Of a stretch of DNA of 64,000 nt, positions 7,910 to 15,250 are shown in pieces. Numbering within the stretch: position 1 is the stretch's first letter; every line of letters starts with the position of its first letter. A model generated the notes under the pieces. That model ran no database searches. It was given only the letters and a program-made list of their open reading frames with translations, and had not been told where the DNA came from. Source of the stretch: Phycisphaeraceae bacterium (GTDB lineage: Bacteria; Planctomycetota; Phycisphaerae; Phycisphaerales; Phycisphaeraceae); assembly GCA_029260715.1 (NCBI GenBank), contig JAJDCS010000014.1:124001-188000 (forward strand). The letters are read 5' to 3'. The translations under genes were made by a program, and so were the position numbers.

Positions 7910-10300
7910 ATGCTTGGCGGGGCTTGGGGTATCCGTGCGTGGTCGTTGTCCGGATGGGCAGCGGCGGTTGTGTGGGTTGGCTTGGTGTTCGTGTCGGCTT
8001 GCTCGCTGCCGCCGGCGGATTTGGCGGAGTCGGCCACGGGGCGGGCGCGGTCACAGATCGACCCTCAGAAGGCCCGTGCGGCGGAGACGGAGATGATGGC
8101 TCAGGTGCTGGCGGACCCCGCGATGGAGATGGTCCGTCGTCAGCAGGCTGCCGCGAGGCTGGTCGGGTTGGGGGACACCCAGGCCCAGCAGTGGTTGGCA
8201 GGCCGTCTCAACACGGATCAAGACCCGACCACGCTGCGCCTGATCCTCAGGGCGTTGCTGTCGAGCGATAAGACACCCGCTGGGGCGTGCGCCCAGCCGC
8301 TGTGGGCGCTGTTGGAGCACGGGGACGAGTTTGTGCGGTACCACGCGGCTTTGGTGCTGGGGCGATACCAGCAGCCGGACATGATCAAGCGATTGATCAC
8401 CGCGGCGGAGGATGACAAAGCCGCTGTGCCGATCCGGGTCGGCGCCATCACCGCGTTAAGCAGCCACACCGGGCAGGAAGTGGTCGCGGTGCTGATTGAG
8501 CGTATCGACCCCCGTCAACCGTCCGCGATTCAGCAAGCGGCGATGGCCGCGCTCACGCAGCTAACCGGTATCCGGGGCAACACCCACGATCAGTGGCTGC
8601 AATGGTGGAAGCAGCACCGCAAACTGCCACAAGAACAGTGGCACCGGTCGTTGCTGACGAGCCTGTCGCAGCAGAACACCCGCCTGGCTGTCGAGTCCAG
8701 GTACATGAGCGATCAACTGATCGATCTACAGCGGCAGCTATACCGGACAACGCCGCAACCGGATCGGCCGGACTTGTTGATCAAAATGCTGGCCGACCCG
8801 TACGACCTGATCCGGCGTTTGGCGGTTGAGCTTTGCGAGCAGCGGTTGATCGACAACCAGCCGATCGCTGAACCGCTGCGGGCGGCGTTGCTGCGGCGGC
8901 TGGAGGACCCCCTGGCTGGCAGCCGCCGACGCGTGGCGTTATTGATGCGCGACCTAGCGGACGAGAACGCGGCTGACGCTGTGGCCGCGTTGGTTGACTC
9001 GGGAAGCGAGCAAGACACCGAGGTTTTGCGCGCATACCTGCAATTGTTAGCGAGGCTGCCCCGGGCGTCGGCGGTGCCCCATGCGCTGGTGTGGCTGGGC
9101 AACGCCGACCGTGGCCTGACGATCGAGGCCGCCGGCGCGCTGGCAGCGGCGGCAAAACAGGGGATGCTCGGCGCGGATCAAGCCAAAGACTCCGCGAAGT
9201 GGGCGAGGAAGCTGGTGCGCGATCAGCCCACGCCCGACCCGGCATTGATCGAATTGCTGGGGCGGGTGGGTGGTGACGACGATTGGGTGTGGATCGGGCA
9301 GTTGCTTTCCAGCGGCGCGGACGCCGTGAAGCGTGTGGCCGCGGAGGCGTGGGCCGATTCGCACCAGCCCTTGGGTGTGCTGATGCAACACGCAGCCGAC
9401 CCGGTGATCCTGCCGGTGGCGATCGCCGCGGCGCGGCGCCGGGGCTTTGAGCCCGAGACGTTCGACGCGCTGATCGCCCACAAGCCCGAGCAAGAGCAGG
9501 TCGCCCAGTCGTGGCGGTTGGCGATCGAGGCGGTGGCGGGGCGGGTGCCGCCGGCGGTTGTGGTGGATGCGGACAGGCGGCTGGGGCAATTGGGTGAGCC
9601 GGCCGGGTGGCGCGCCCAGGTGCTGTCAGCGGCGATCGACCGCATGGACGCGGGGCAAGGCCGGGCACACAACGGCACGACCAACGGCAGCTCGCAGCAG
9701 CCCGCGGAAGGGCAAGACACCGCCAAGCAACCGACCCAAGCCGAAGTGAGCGTGTTGATCGACTTGCTGCTGGCCCGTGCGAGTCAACGCGTCGCCGGGG
9801 GTGAGTTGGGCCAGGCGCAGGCGGACTACCAGTGGTTGAGTGATCTGAATCCGTTCATGTCGCCGACGCAGCGAGGCCAGCGCGATCTGGGCCTGCTTCG
9901 CATGAGGCTTACCACGGCTACCAACGACGACGTGGAGCAGGCGTTGGCGCTGGCGCAGCGGCTGCTGGGCACCGGCGGCGACGATACCGGTGTCGCGGTC
10001 GCACCCGTTATGCAAGCGAAAGTCCTTGACGCGTTTCTCAGTTCAACGGATCGTTTGTCGTCAACGGGCCAGGTGGAGTTAGCTAGATCAATGCTGGGCA
10101 GGTTGGCTGTCTTGATCGGCTCGGCGTTGCCGGGTGAGTTGGAGACGCGGTTGGCGGAGCTGGATCAACAGATTGATTTAAAAGCCGGCAAGAATCCCGC
10201 CGGTAAGCGGGGCAATACAGACGAGCCCACCGGCTCGACGCCGCCACCCCGGACGCCTACGATCTCAGAACCAGGCGGCGATCAGCAGCCACAACCTTGA
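7910..10300 (+). CDS. HEAT-repeat lipoprotein
   Basis: Product of 796 residues from ATG 7910. The N-terminus has a lipoprotein signal: hydrophobic AAAVVWVGLVFVSAC with cleavage before the Cys at about residue 31, followed by SLPPADLAES, so it is likely anchored to a membrane facing the periplasm. The rest is helical HEAT/PBS-type repeats, for example QQAAARLVGLGDTQAQQWLAG, VRYHAALVLGRY, LIRRLAVELCEQRLID and RRVALLMRDLADENAADAVAAL. Near residues 590-620 there is a Gln/Thr-rich linker, then a helical tail ending in a Pro/Thr-rich segment. No catalytic motif is visible; it is probably a scaffold. leuD follows after 44 nt with its own strong Shine-Dalgarno. Confidence 0.75.
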   Translation: MLGGAWGIRAWSLSGWAAAVVWVGLVFVSACSLPPADLAESATGRARSQIDPQKARAAETEMMAQVLADPAMEMVRRQQAAARLVGLGDTQAQQWLAGRLNTDQDPTTLRLILRALLSSDKTPAGACAQPLWALLEHGDEFVRYHAALVLGRYQQPDMIKRLITAAEDDKAAVPIRVGAITALSSHTGQEVVAVLIERIDPRQPSAIQQAAMAALTQLTGIRGNTHDQWLQWWKQHRKLPQEQWHRSLLTSLSQQNTRLAVESRYMSDQLIDLQRQLYRTTPQPDRPDLLIKMLADPYDLIRRLAVELCEQRLIDNQPIAEPLRAALLRRLEDPLAGSRRRVALLMRDLADENAADAVAALVDSGSEQDTEVLRAYLQLLARLPRASAVPHALVWLGNADRGLTIEAAGALAAAAKQGMLGADQAKDSAKWARKLVRDQPTPDPALIELLGRVGGDDDWVWIGQLLSSGADAVKRVAAEAWADSHQPLGVLMQHAADPVILPVAIAAARRRGFEPETFDALIAHKPEQEQVAQSWRLAIEAVAGRVPPAVVVDADRRLGQLGEPAGWRAQVLSAAIDRMDAGQGRAHNGTTNGSSQQPAEGQDTAKQPTQAEVSVLIDLLLARASQRVAGGELGQAQADYQWLSDLNPFMSPTQRGQRDLGLLRMRLTTATNDDVEQALALAQRLLGTGGDDTGVAVAPVMQAKVLDAFLSSTDRLSSTGQVELARSMLGRLAVLIGSALPGELETRLAELDQQIDLKAGKNPAGKRGNTDEPTGSTPPPRTPTISEPGGDQQPQP

Positions 10301-10344
10301 CCGCGTGCGGTGAGCGTAGCGGTTTATCCCAAGGAGCCCACACG

Positions 10345-10908
10345 ATGCCAGCCGTGATCAAAGGCAAAGCGTTCGTCCTCGGCGACGATATCGACACGGA
10401 CCAGATCATCCCGGCCCAGTACCTGTCGTACAACCCGGCCGACCCCGAAGAGCGGAAATACTTCGGCATGTACGCGATGGTCGGCGTGCCGGCGGCACAG
10501 TCGGGCCTACCCAAGGGAGACATGCGGTTCGTGCCCGAGGGGCAGTTCACATCACCCTACACGATCGTGATCGGCGGGCGGAACTTCGGCTGCGGCTCGT
10601 CGCGCGAGCACGCGCCGCTGGCGCTGGCCGAGGCGGGCGCCAAGGCGGTCGTCGCGGAGTTCTACGCACGGATCTTCTACCGCAACTGCGTCAACGGCGG
10701 GTACGTGTTGCCTTGCCAGTGCCCCAAGCGGTTGGTCGACGAAATTTCCACCGGCGACGAGTGTGAACTGGATATTGAAGCCAACACACTGACCAACCAC
10801 AGCACGGGCAAGCAATACCCCCTGGACCCGTTGGGCGACGCCAAGCCGATCATCGACGCGGGGGGTATTTTCGATTACGCAGCCAAAGCGGGCATGCTCA
10901 AAACATAA
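10345..10908 (+). CDS. leuD: 3-isopropylmalate dehydratase small subunit
   Basis: Product of 187 residues; AAGGAG 8 nt upstream of ATG 10345 fixes the start. Swivel-domain motifs are GDDIDTDQIIPAQYL at the N-terminus and GGRNFGCGSSREHAP in the middle, the substrate-recognition loop of the LeuD/aconitase small-subunit family. The length matches the short, archaeal-like LeuD type. It pairs with LeuC (not in this window) to isomerise isopropylmalate and, in organisms with CimA, citramalate to beta-methylmalate. cimA lies 2 kb downstream on the other strand, so this subunit may serve both leucine and isoleucine synthesis (inference). Confidence 0.9.
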   Translation: MPAVIKGKAFVLGDDIDTDQIIPAQYLSYNPADPEERKYFGMYAMVGVPAAQSGLPKGDMRFVPEGQFTSPYTIVIGGRNFGCGSSREHAPLALAEAGAKAVVAEFYARIFYRNCVNGGYVLPCQCPKRLVDEISTGDECELDIEANTLTNHSTGKQYPLDPLGDAKPIIDAGGIFDYAAKAGMLKT

Positions 10909-10927
10909 AGGGATGGATGACTCACTC

Positions 10928-11497
10928 ATGGATAGCAGCTACCTCAAAGCCAAGCACGAAGCGGGCAAACCCTACCAGGCGTACGTCGCCGCCGGCACCG
11001 CCCAGCAGCAAGAAAACTGGCAGCGCATCTACGAGCAGGCGAAGCTCACCGACGCCCAGCGCAGCCTGATCGGGTCGTTTGTGCGTCGTGTGAATATCAT
11101 CGCGATGTCCGGGGTTTGGTGTGGCGACTGCTCCCAGCAGTGCCCGGCGATCCAGCGGATCGCCGAGGCCAACCCCGAGGCGATCGACCTGCGGTGGCTT
11201 GAGCGCGACGACCACAAAGACCTGCAGCAGCTCGTGCGCATCAACGCGGGCGACCGCGTGCCGGTGCTGATTTTCTGCGCCGAGGATTACGAGCCGGTCG
11301 GGTGGTACGGGGACCGGACGCTGTCGCGCTACCGCGCGTTGGCCCAGAAGCAGCTTGGACCAAGCTGCCCATTGCCCGGGGCGCCGGTCAGCGACGACGA
11401 CCTGGCTGCCACGCTTCAGGACTGGCTCGATCAGATCGAGCGCGTGCACCTGCTGCTTCGGCTAAGCGGGCGTTTGCGTCAGAAGCACGGCGATTGA
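10928..11497 (+). CDS. Thioredoxin-like protein with WCGDC active site
   Basis: Product of 189 residues from ATG 10928, or 194 if the in-frame ATG at 10913 is used; GGATG about 12 nt upstream favours the later start. A thioredoxin fold is visible: beta strand VNIIAMSGVWCGDCSQQCP with a CxxC pair, DLRWLERDDHKDL, and GDRVPVLIF with the cis-proline. There is no signal peptide, so it should be cytoplasmic. The ~55-residue helical N-terminal extension and WCGDC site resemble the thioredoxin-family group often annotated as thiol reductase thioredoxin. It follows leuD by 19 nt and is likely co-transcribed. Substrate unknown. Confidence 0.75.
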   Translation: MDSSYLKAKHEAGKPYQAYVAAGTAQQQENWQRIYEQAKLTDAQRSLIGSFVRRVNIIAMSGVWCGDCSQQCPAIQRIAEANPEAIDLRWLERDDHKDLQQLVRINAGDRVPVLIFCAEDYEPVGWYGDRTLSRYRALAQKQLGPSCPLPGAPVSDDDLAATLQDWLDQIERVHLLLRLSGRLRQKHGD

Positions 11498-11538
11498 CCG
11501 CTTCAGCCCGGCAAGCCTTTCAACACGCCGCCCCGCCA

Positions 11539-12600
11539 TCAAGAAGAGGGGAAGAAATAGCTGAAATTGATAAACGTGATCGCGGTGAGAGAGCTGAACA
11601 GGAGGGTGGCTACGATGGCCTCGGTGCCGCCGCCGAAGAAGATCAGGACCAAACACAGCGCCGTCAACGCCGCGAAGACCCACCGCAGTATGACCCGCAT
11701 CGGGGGCCACTTGAATTTGTCTTTGTCCGCATCCCCTAGTTGTTGGAAATTGTTTTGATACAGCGAACGCTTGATGGCCAGCGATTTGTCGGCGTCTCCC
11801 TGTGGGGCCAGGAATTGAATCGTGATGTAGTTCCCTTGGCCCGACGCCAGGACCGGTATGCCCAGGGCCGCGAACTGGCTCTGTGCCAGGAAGCTGAAAT
11901 ACTGGCTGGCCCCGGTGCCGGGGCCGTTTTTCAATGAGCTCTCGCCCGACGCGTTGCTCTCAAGCTGCGCCGCGACATCGTCGAACAGGTTCCCTCTGGA
12001 ATCGAGCACGCTCAGCAAACCGATCCTGTCAGCCATCTCAAGATCGTCGATCAGTTGGTCCGCCTCATCCTCCAGCAAGAGCGTGGGTATGTTGTCGTCT
12101 AGTAGGTCGCCTTCATCTTCTTTCTCTTTGTCATCTTTGTCGCGTTCTTCAATTTTTTTGAACCCCGCGTCTTTGTCTGACAGATCGAACCAGCCCTCCA
12201 CGCTTTTTTTTGACTGGCGATTTTGTTGCTGGGTTTCTTGGTCGCCGTCGGGTTGATTGAGCAGGTCGGTTTCGCTGGCCAGGGGTTCGCCCGTGATCAG
12301 AGAGTTGTCGGTAAACGGCTTATTGGTCTTCTCGGCGTTGATCCTTAGGAAATAAACAATCCTGCCCACCGGGGGCGAGAGGAACACGCCGCTTTCGATT
12401 ACGGCGGTTTCCAGCACGATTTGCACGGACGAGGGGCGCGCCGGTTCTGTTTCCTCTGGAAGCGGAGTTAACGGTTCCGTGTAGGTAGGTGCGGGCTCTA
12501 GCCGCATGGGGGATAGCGCCCCTAGAGCCGCCGCGTGGGCCGTGCATAGTATCACCGCTGCGATCCACCGCCGGCAAGAGCATGGCGTTGCAGGCTTCAT
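11539..12600 (-). CDS. Unknown secreted/membrane protein with acidic middle and C-terminal membrane anchor
   Basis: Product of 353 residues; GAGGGAAC about 7 nt upstream supports ATG 12600. A signal peptide is likely (RRWIAAVILCTAHAAALGA). Residues ~100-215 are rich in Asp, Glu, Lys and Gln and look disordered (KDDKEKEDEGDLLDD). The end holds two hydrophobic helices, VILRWVFAALTALCLVLIFF and IVATLLFSSLTAITFINF, separated by only a few residues. No known family was recognised. The topology suggests an extracytoplasmic N-terminal region tethered by a C-terminal hairpin. It is convergent with the thioredoxin gene. Confidence 0.65.
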   Translation of the reverse strand: MKPATPCSCRRWIAAVILCTAHAAALGALSPMRLEPAPTYTEPLTPLPEETEPARPSSVQIVLETAVIESGVFLSPPVGRIVYFLRINAEKTNKPFTDNSLITGEPLASETDLLNQPDGDQETQQQNRQSKKSVEGWFDLSDKDAGFKKIEERDKDDKEKEDEGDLLDDNIPTLLLEDEADQLIDDLEMADRIGLLSVLDSRGNLFDDVAAQLESNASGESSLKNGPGTGASQYFSFLAQSQFAALGIPVLASGQGNYITIQFLAPQGDADKSLAIKRSLYQNNFQQLGDADKDKFKWPPMRVILRWVFAALTALCLVLIFFGGGTEAIVATLLFSSLTAITFINFSYFFPSS

Positions 12601-12783
12601 CCGGTTCCCTCAACTAATAGTCTATGTCGCCATTTATCCGGATTAAAGCACAAGGCGATGTGACCCCCGCGCGCGTCTTTCCCCTGTTGAGTGCGCCACA
12701 CCGGTGCTCTAGAGGTTGATTGTGAATGGCAAGCGTAACATGGCATAGATGCAGCCGCTGCCGGCTAAGGCCGAACACACAAG

Positions 12784-12857
12784 TACGCCCGGGAGGAGTC
12801 GAACCCCCAACCTTCTGATCCGTAGTCAGATGCTCTATCCAATTGAGCTACGGGCGC
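12784..12857 (-). tRNA. tRNA-Arg (anticodon ACG)
   Basis: Minus strand folds as a full cloverleaf: acceptor GCGCCCG/CGGGCGT, D-arm GCTCAATTGGATAGAGC, anticodon stem TCTGA/TCAGA around loop CTACGGA (anticodon ACG), and T-arm GGGGGTTCGACTCCTCC. The discriminator base is A, and CCA is not encoded. The first acceptor pair is G-U. Confidence 0.95.
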
Positions 12858-13045
12858 GCCACAGACTTCAATTATCACAAAATCAAGCCACAAAATATCG
12901 GCTGACCTTACACCGCGACTATAACGCTGATGCGATAACCGAGCAACCACGCGGCACTAAGCGAGCCTGTGCTCGGTGATATTAGCGGGGCCGCTTTCGA
13001 TTTTTTGCCGTTTGGTTTGTCTTTTGAGGACAAGTGCTGATTTGT

Positions 13046-14692
13046 TCAAGGGCTTGGATCAACGCCCGATTCGATCAGGTGGTACGCCAGCGCGTCGGTG
13101 ATCGCTTCCCAGGAGGCGTCGACGATGTTCTCGTTGACGCCCACGGTGGCGAAGTGATTGGTGGGTGCGTTCGTGGCGGGAGCGGGGTCATTGCTGGGCG
13201 GGTGGGGCTGTACGGCGAACTGGGAGACCACGCGGACCTTGGCCGCCGACTCGGCTGTAGGGTTCACGACGCGCACGTTGTAGTCGTATAGGTGTACGTC
13301 TGCGAGTTGGGGGTAGGTTTCCTTGAGGCACTTGCGTAGCGCCGCGTCGAGCGCGTTGACGGGCCCGTCGCCTTCGGCCACGCGGTGCTCGGTGTGCCCG
13401 TCCACGTGCAATTTGACCGTGGCTTCGGTCACGGGGGGCTGGTCATCTCGCTTGAGGATTACGCACCGGTAGTGGTCCAGCCGCCAGAAGCGGGGGCGGG
13501 TGCCCTGCAGTTGGTGTAGCAGCAACTCGAAGCTGGCTGTGGCGGCTTCGAATTGATACCCCTGGTGCTCCAACTCTTGGATACGCTCCAGCAGTTTCCG
13601 CTGGAGGTCTTTGTTGTCCATGATGTCGAATTTTTTACCGATGGTGGCGGCGATGTTGCTGGCGCCGCTTAGCTCGCTGACCAGCACACGCCGCTCGTTG
13701 CCCACGCGCTGTGGGTCGATGTGCTCATAGCTGCGCGCGGACCGCTGCACGGCGTGGACGTGCATACCGCCTTTGTGCGCGAAAGCGGCCGACCCGACGA
13801 ACGGCTGGTTGGGGATCAGGTTGAGGTTGCCCGTGGCGTAGACGAATCGGCTGGCCTCGGTCAGGCGCCCCAGTGAGTCGCCTTGGAGGCAGTCGTAGCT
13901 CATTTTTAGGCGCAGGTTGGCGGCGATGGTGGTCAGGTCCGCGTTGCCGCAGCGCTCGCCGATGCCGTTGATCGTGCCCTGGGCTTGGATGCAGCCCGCC
14001 TCGATCGCCGCCAGTGTGTTGGCCACGGCCAGGCCGCAGTCGTTGTGGGTGTGGATGCCCAGCTTGCCTTTGGCTTGGTCGCCGAGTTCGGCAGTGATTC
14101 GGTTGACCGCTTGGGTGACCCATGCCGGGAGCGACCCGCCGTTGGTGTCGCACAGCACAAGCCTGGCTGCGCCGCCTTCCAACGCCGCTTGGAGCGTTTG
14201 CAGGGCGTACTGGGGGTTGTCCTGGTAGCCGTCGAAAAAATGCTCGGCGTCGTAAAAGACCTCGTGCCCCGCGTCGCGGCAGAAGGCCACCGATTGGCGG
14301 ATCATGTCCAGGTTTTCTTCGCGGCTGACGCACAGCACGCCGTCCACGTGCAGGTCCCACGACTTGCCGACGATGGTGATCACCGGTGTCTGAGCGCCGA
14401 TCAGCGCGCGCATGCCGGGGTCTTGCGGGGGGGGGGTCCCCTTGCGGCGGGTCATGCCGAATGCGCACAGGCGAGCGTGTTTGAGGTTTAGTTTGGCTGC
14501 CTCGGCGAAGAACGCCTGGTCTTTGGGGTTGGACAGGGGGTACCCGCCTTCGATGAAGTCAACGCCCAGGGCGTCTAGCCGCTGGGCGATGGCGATTTTG
14601 TCTTTCAGGCTAAACGCCACGCCCTGGCCCTGCGTGCCGTCGCGCAGCGTGGTGTCGTAGATTTCGATGCGTTTGGGGGCTGGTTCGGTCAT
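13046..14692 (-). CDS. cimA: (R)-citramalate synthase
   Basis: Product of 548 residues. The catalytic TIM barrel opens with IEIYDTTLRDGTQGQGVAFS and then FIEGGYPLSNPKDQAFF, a signature that separates citramalate synthase from isopropylmalate synthase; HTHNDCGLAVANTLAAIEAG carries the metal-binding His pair and NGIGERCGNADL follows. The C-terminal regulatory LeuA-dimer domain starts near residue 400. It condenses pyruvate with acetyl-CoA as the first step of threonine-independent isoleucine synthesis. ATG 14692 is chosen over GTG 14722 because homology begins there; neither has a Shine-Dalgarno. A leader peptide, competing hairpins and a terminator sit upstream, so expression is probably set by isoleucine supply. 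Confidence 0.92.
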   Translation of the reverse strand: MTEPAPKRIEIYDTTLRDGTQGQGVAFSLKDKIAIAQRLDALGVDFIEGGYPLSNPKDQAFFAEAAKLNLKHARLCAFGMTRRKGTPPPQDPGMRALIGAQTPVITIVGKSWDLHVDGVLCVSREENLDMIRQSVAFCRDAGHEVFYDAEHFFDGYQDNPQYALQTLQAALEGGAARLVLCDTNGGSLPAWVTQAVNRITAELGDQAKGKLGIHTHNDCGLAVANTLAAIEAGCIQAQGTINGIGERCGNADLTTIAANLRLKMSYDCLQGDSLGRLTEASRFVYATGNLNLIPNQPFVGSAAFAHKGGMHVHAVQRSARSYEHIDPQRVGNERRVLVSELSGASNIAATIGKKFDIMDNKDLQRKLLERIQELEHQGYQFEAATASFELLLHQLQGTRPRFWRLDHYRCVILKRDDQPPVTEATVKLHVDGHTEHRVAEGDGPVNALDAALRKCLKETYPQLADVHLYDYNVRVVNPTAESAAKVRVVSQFAVQPHPPSNDPAPATNAPTNHFATVGVNENIVDASWEAITDALAYHLIESGVDPSP

Positions 14693-14762
14693 GGTCGGTG
14701 TGGTTTGGCGTGTCGGTGGCACGCGGGTGTATCACTTTCTTGAGTCGTTCTAAAACATCCCA

Positions 14763-14792
14763 TAAAAACAAAACCCTGCCAAGCGGCAGGGT
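14763..14792 (-). terminator. Intrinsic terminator (attenuator) upstream of cimA
   Basis: On the minus strand, ACCCTGCC-GCTT-GGCAGGGT forms a perfect 8 bp stem with a 4 nt loop, followed directly by TTTGTTTTTAT. It lies about 70 nt before the cimA start and 31 nt after the leader-peptide stop, so it can only stop transcripts begun further upstream, as an attenuator would. Confidence 0.88.
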
Positions 14793-14841
14793 CTGGGTCC
14801 GTAATGACGCACCAACAGAAGCCCTACCGCCTTGCAAGCGG
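14764..14841 (-). promoter_or_regulatory. Isoleucine attenuator: competing hairpins upstream of cimA
   Basis: Four segments can be assigned on the minus strand. Segment 1 is CCGCTT (14841-14836); segment 2 is AGGCGGTAGGG (14832-14822), which includes the leader stop codon; segment 3 is CCCTGCCGCTT (14791-14781); segment 4 is GGCAGGGT (14780-14773). Segments 2 and 3 pair over 11 consecutive positions (nine Watson-Crick, two G-U), which would block the 3-4 terminator; segments 1 and 2 pair over 6 positions. A ribosome that reaches the stop codon covers segment 2 and frees the terminator; one stalled at Ile codons leaves 2-3 free to pair. This is the classic attenuation layout. Confidence 0.82.
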
Positions 14842-14901
14842 TGTGGGGATCGTTTGCCGGGCAATAATAATGGCGAAGATGGTTCGGCGGAGTTCAGCCA
14901 T
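14824..14901 (-). CDS. Isoleucine-rich leader peptide of the cimA attenuator
   Basis: A 25-codon frame from ATG 14901 to TAG 14824. It contains the run TIFAIIIARQTIP: five of 25 residues are isoleucine, three of them consecutive ATT codons, with no valine and two leucines. There is no Shine-Dalgarno; a consensus TATAAT ends 7 nt upstream, so the message would begin at or next to the ATG. The stop codon overlaps the antiterminator segment, as expected for a translated attenuator. The frame stays open further upstream, but that part would lie before the promoter. Confidence 0.8.
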   Translation of the reverse strand: MAELRRTIFAIIIARQTIPTPLARR

Positions 14902-14908
14902 GGCCACA

Positions 14909-14914
14909 ATTATA
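14909..14914 (-). promoter_or_regulatory. -10 box of the cimA leader promoter
   Basis: Perfect TATAAT on the minus strand, 7 nt before the leader-peptide ATG. The -35 region at the usual distance is weak (TGCAAC with an 18 nt spacer). Placement predicts a leaderless leader-peptide mRNA. Confidence 0.65.
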
Positions 14915-15250
14915 GGCGGGTGGTTGGGGCGCGTTGCAGCGTTCGACAAAAAATCGTACAAAGCCGTCATACGTTCCGGGGTGTTGTCTGCGACGGTGTT
15001 GGTCGTGGACACGCCAAGGGCCAGCCGGCTTGGCACCGAGGCCGGCTTATCGGGCCCTTTCAACCGGATGGATAGCAAGGACGGCGAATCCAAAAAGTGT
15101 TCTTATTACTAGCGGTTGTGCGATCAATGGGGTATGGGTTCGGCGAGCGGCTCGCCCGCTTATCGGGCCGACGTAAAAATGGGTTTCTTTTATCTCTCTT
15201 AGGCCTGGCCGAAGGATCGGTCCGCCCCTTAGCCTAAAAGCGAGCGTCAT
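14915..15250. other. Intergenic region between the cimA leader and the octahaem cytochrome gene
   Basis: About 335 bp without a supported gene. It holds two 16 nt near-copies, GCCGGCTTATCGGGCC at 15041 and GCCCGCTTATCGGGCC at 15154, each able to form a small hairpin. Also present are a GGCGAG-CGG-CTCGCC hairpin near 15143 and the inverted pair TTAGGC/GCCTAA at about 15199-15238, just before the cytochrome start. The promoter of the respiratory operon must be here, but no clear -35/-10 pair was found. Confidence 0.45.

Noticed and set aside
14698-15112. Plus-strand frames covering the cimA attenuator
   Set aside because: They read through the promoter, leader and terminator in antisense and have no motif; the structured regulatory reading is far better supported.
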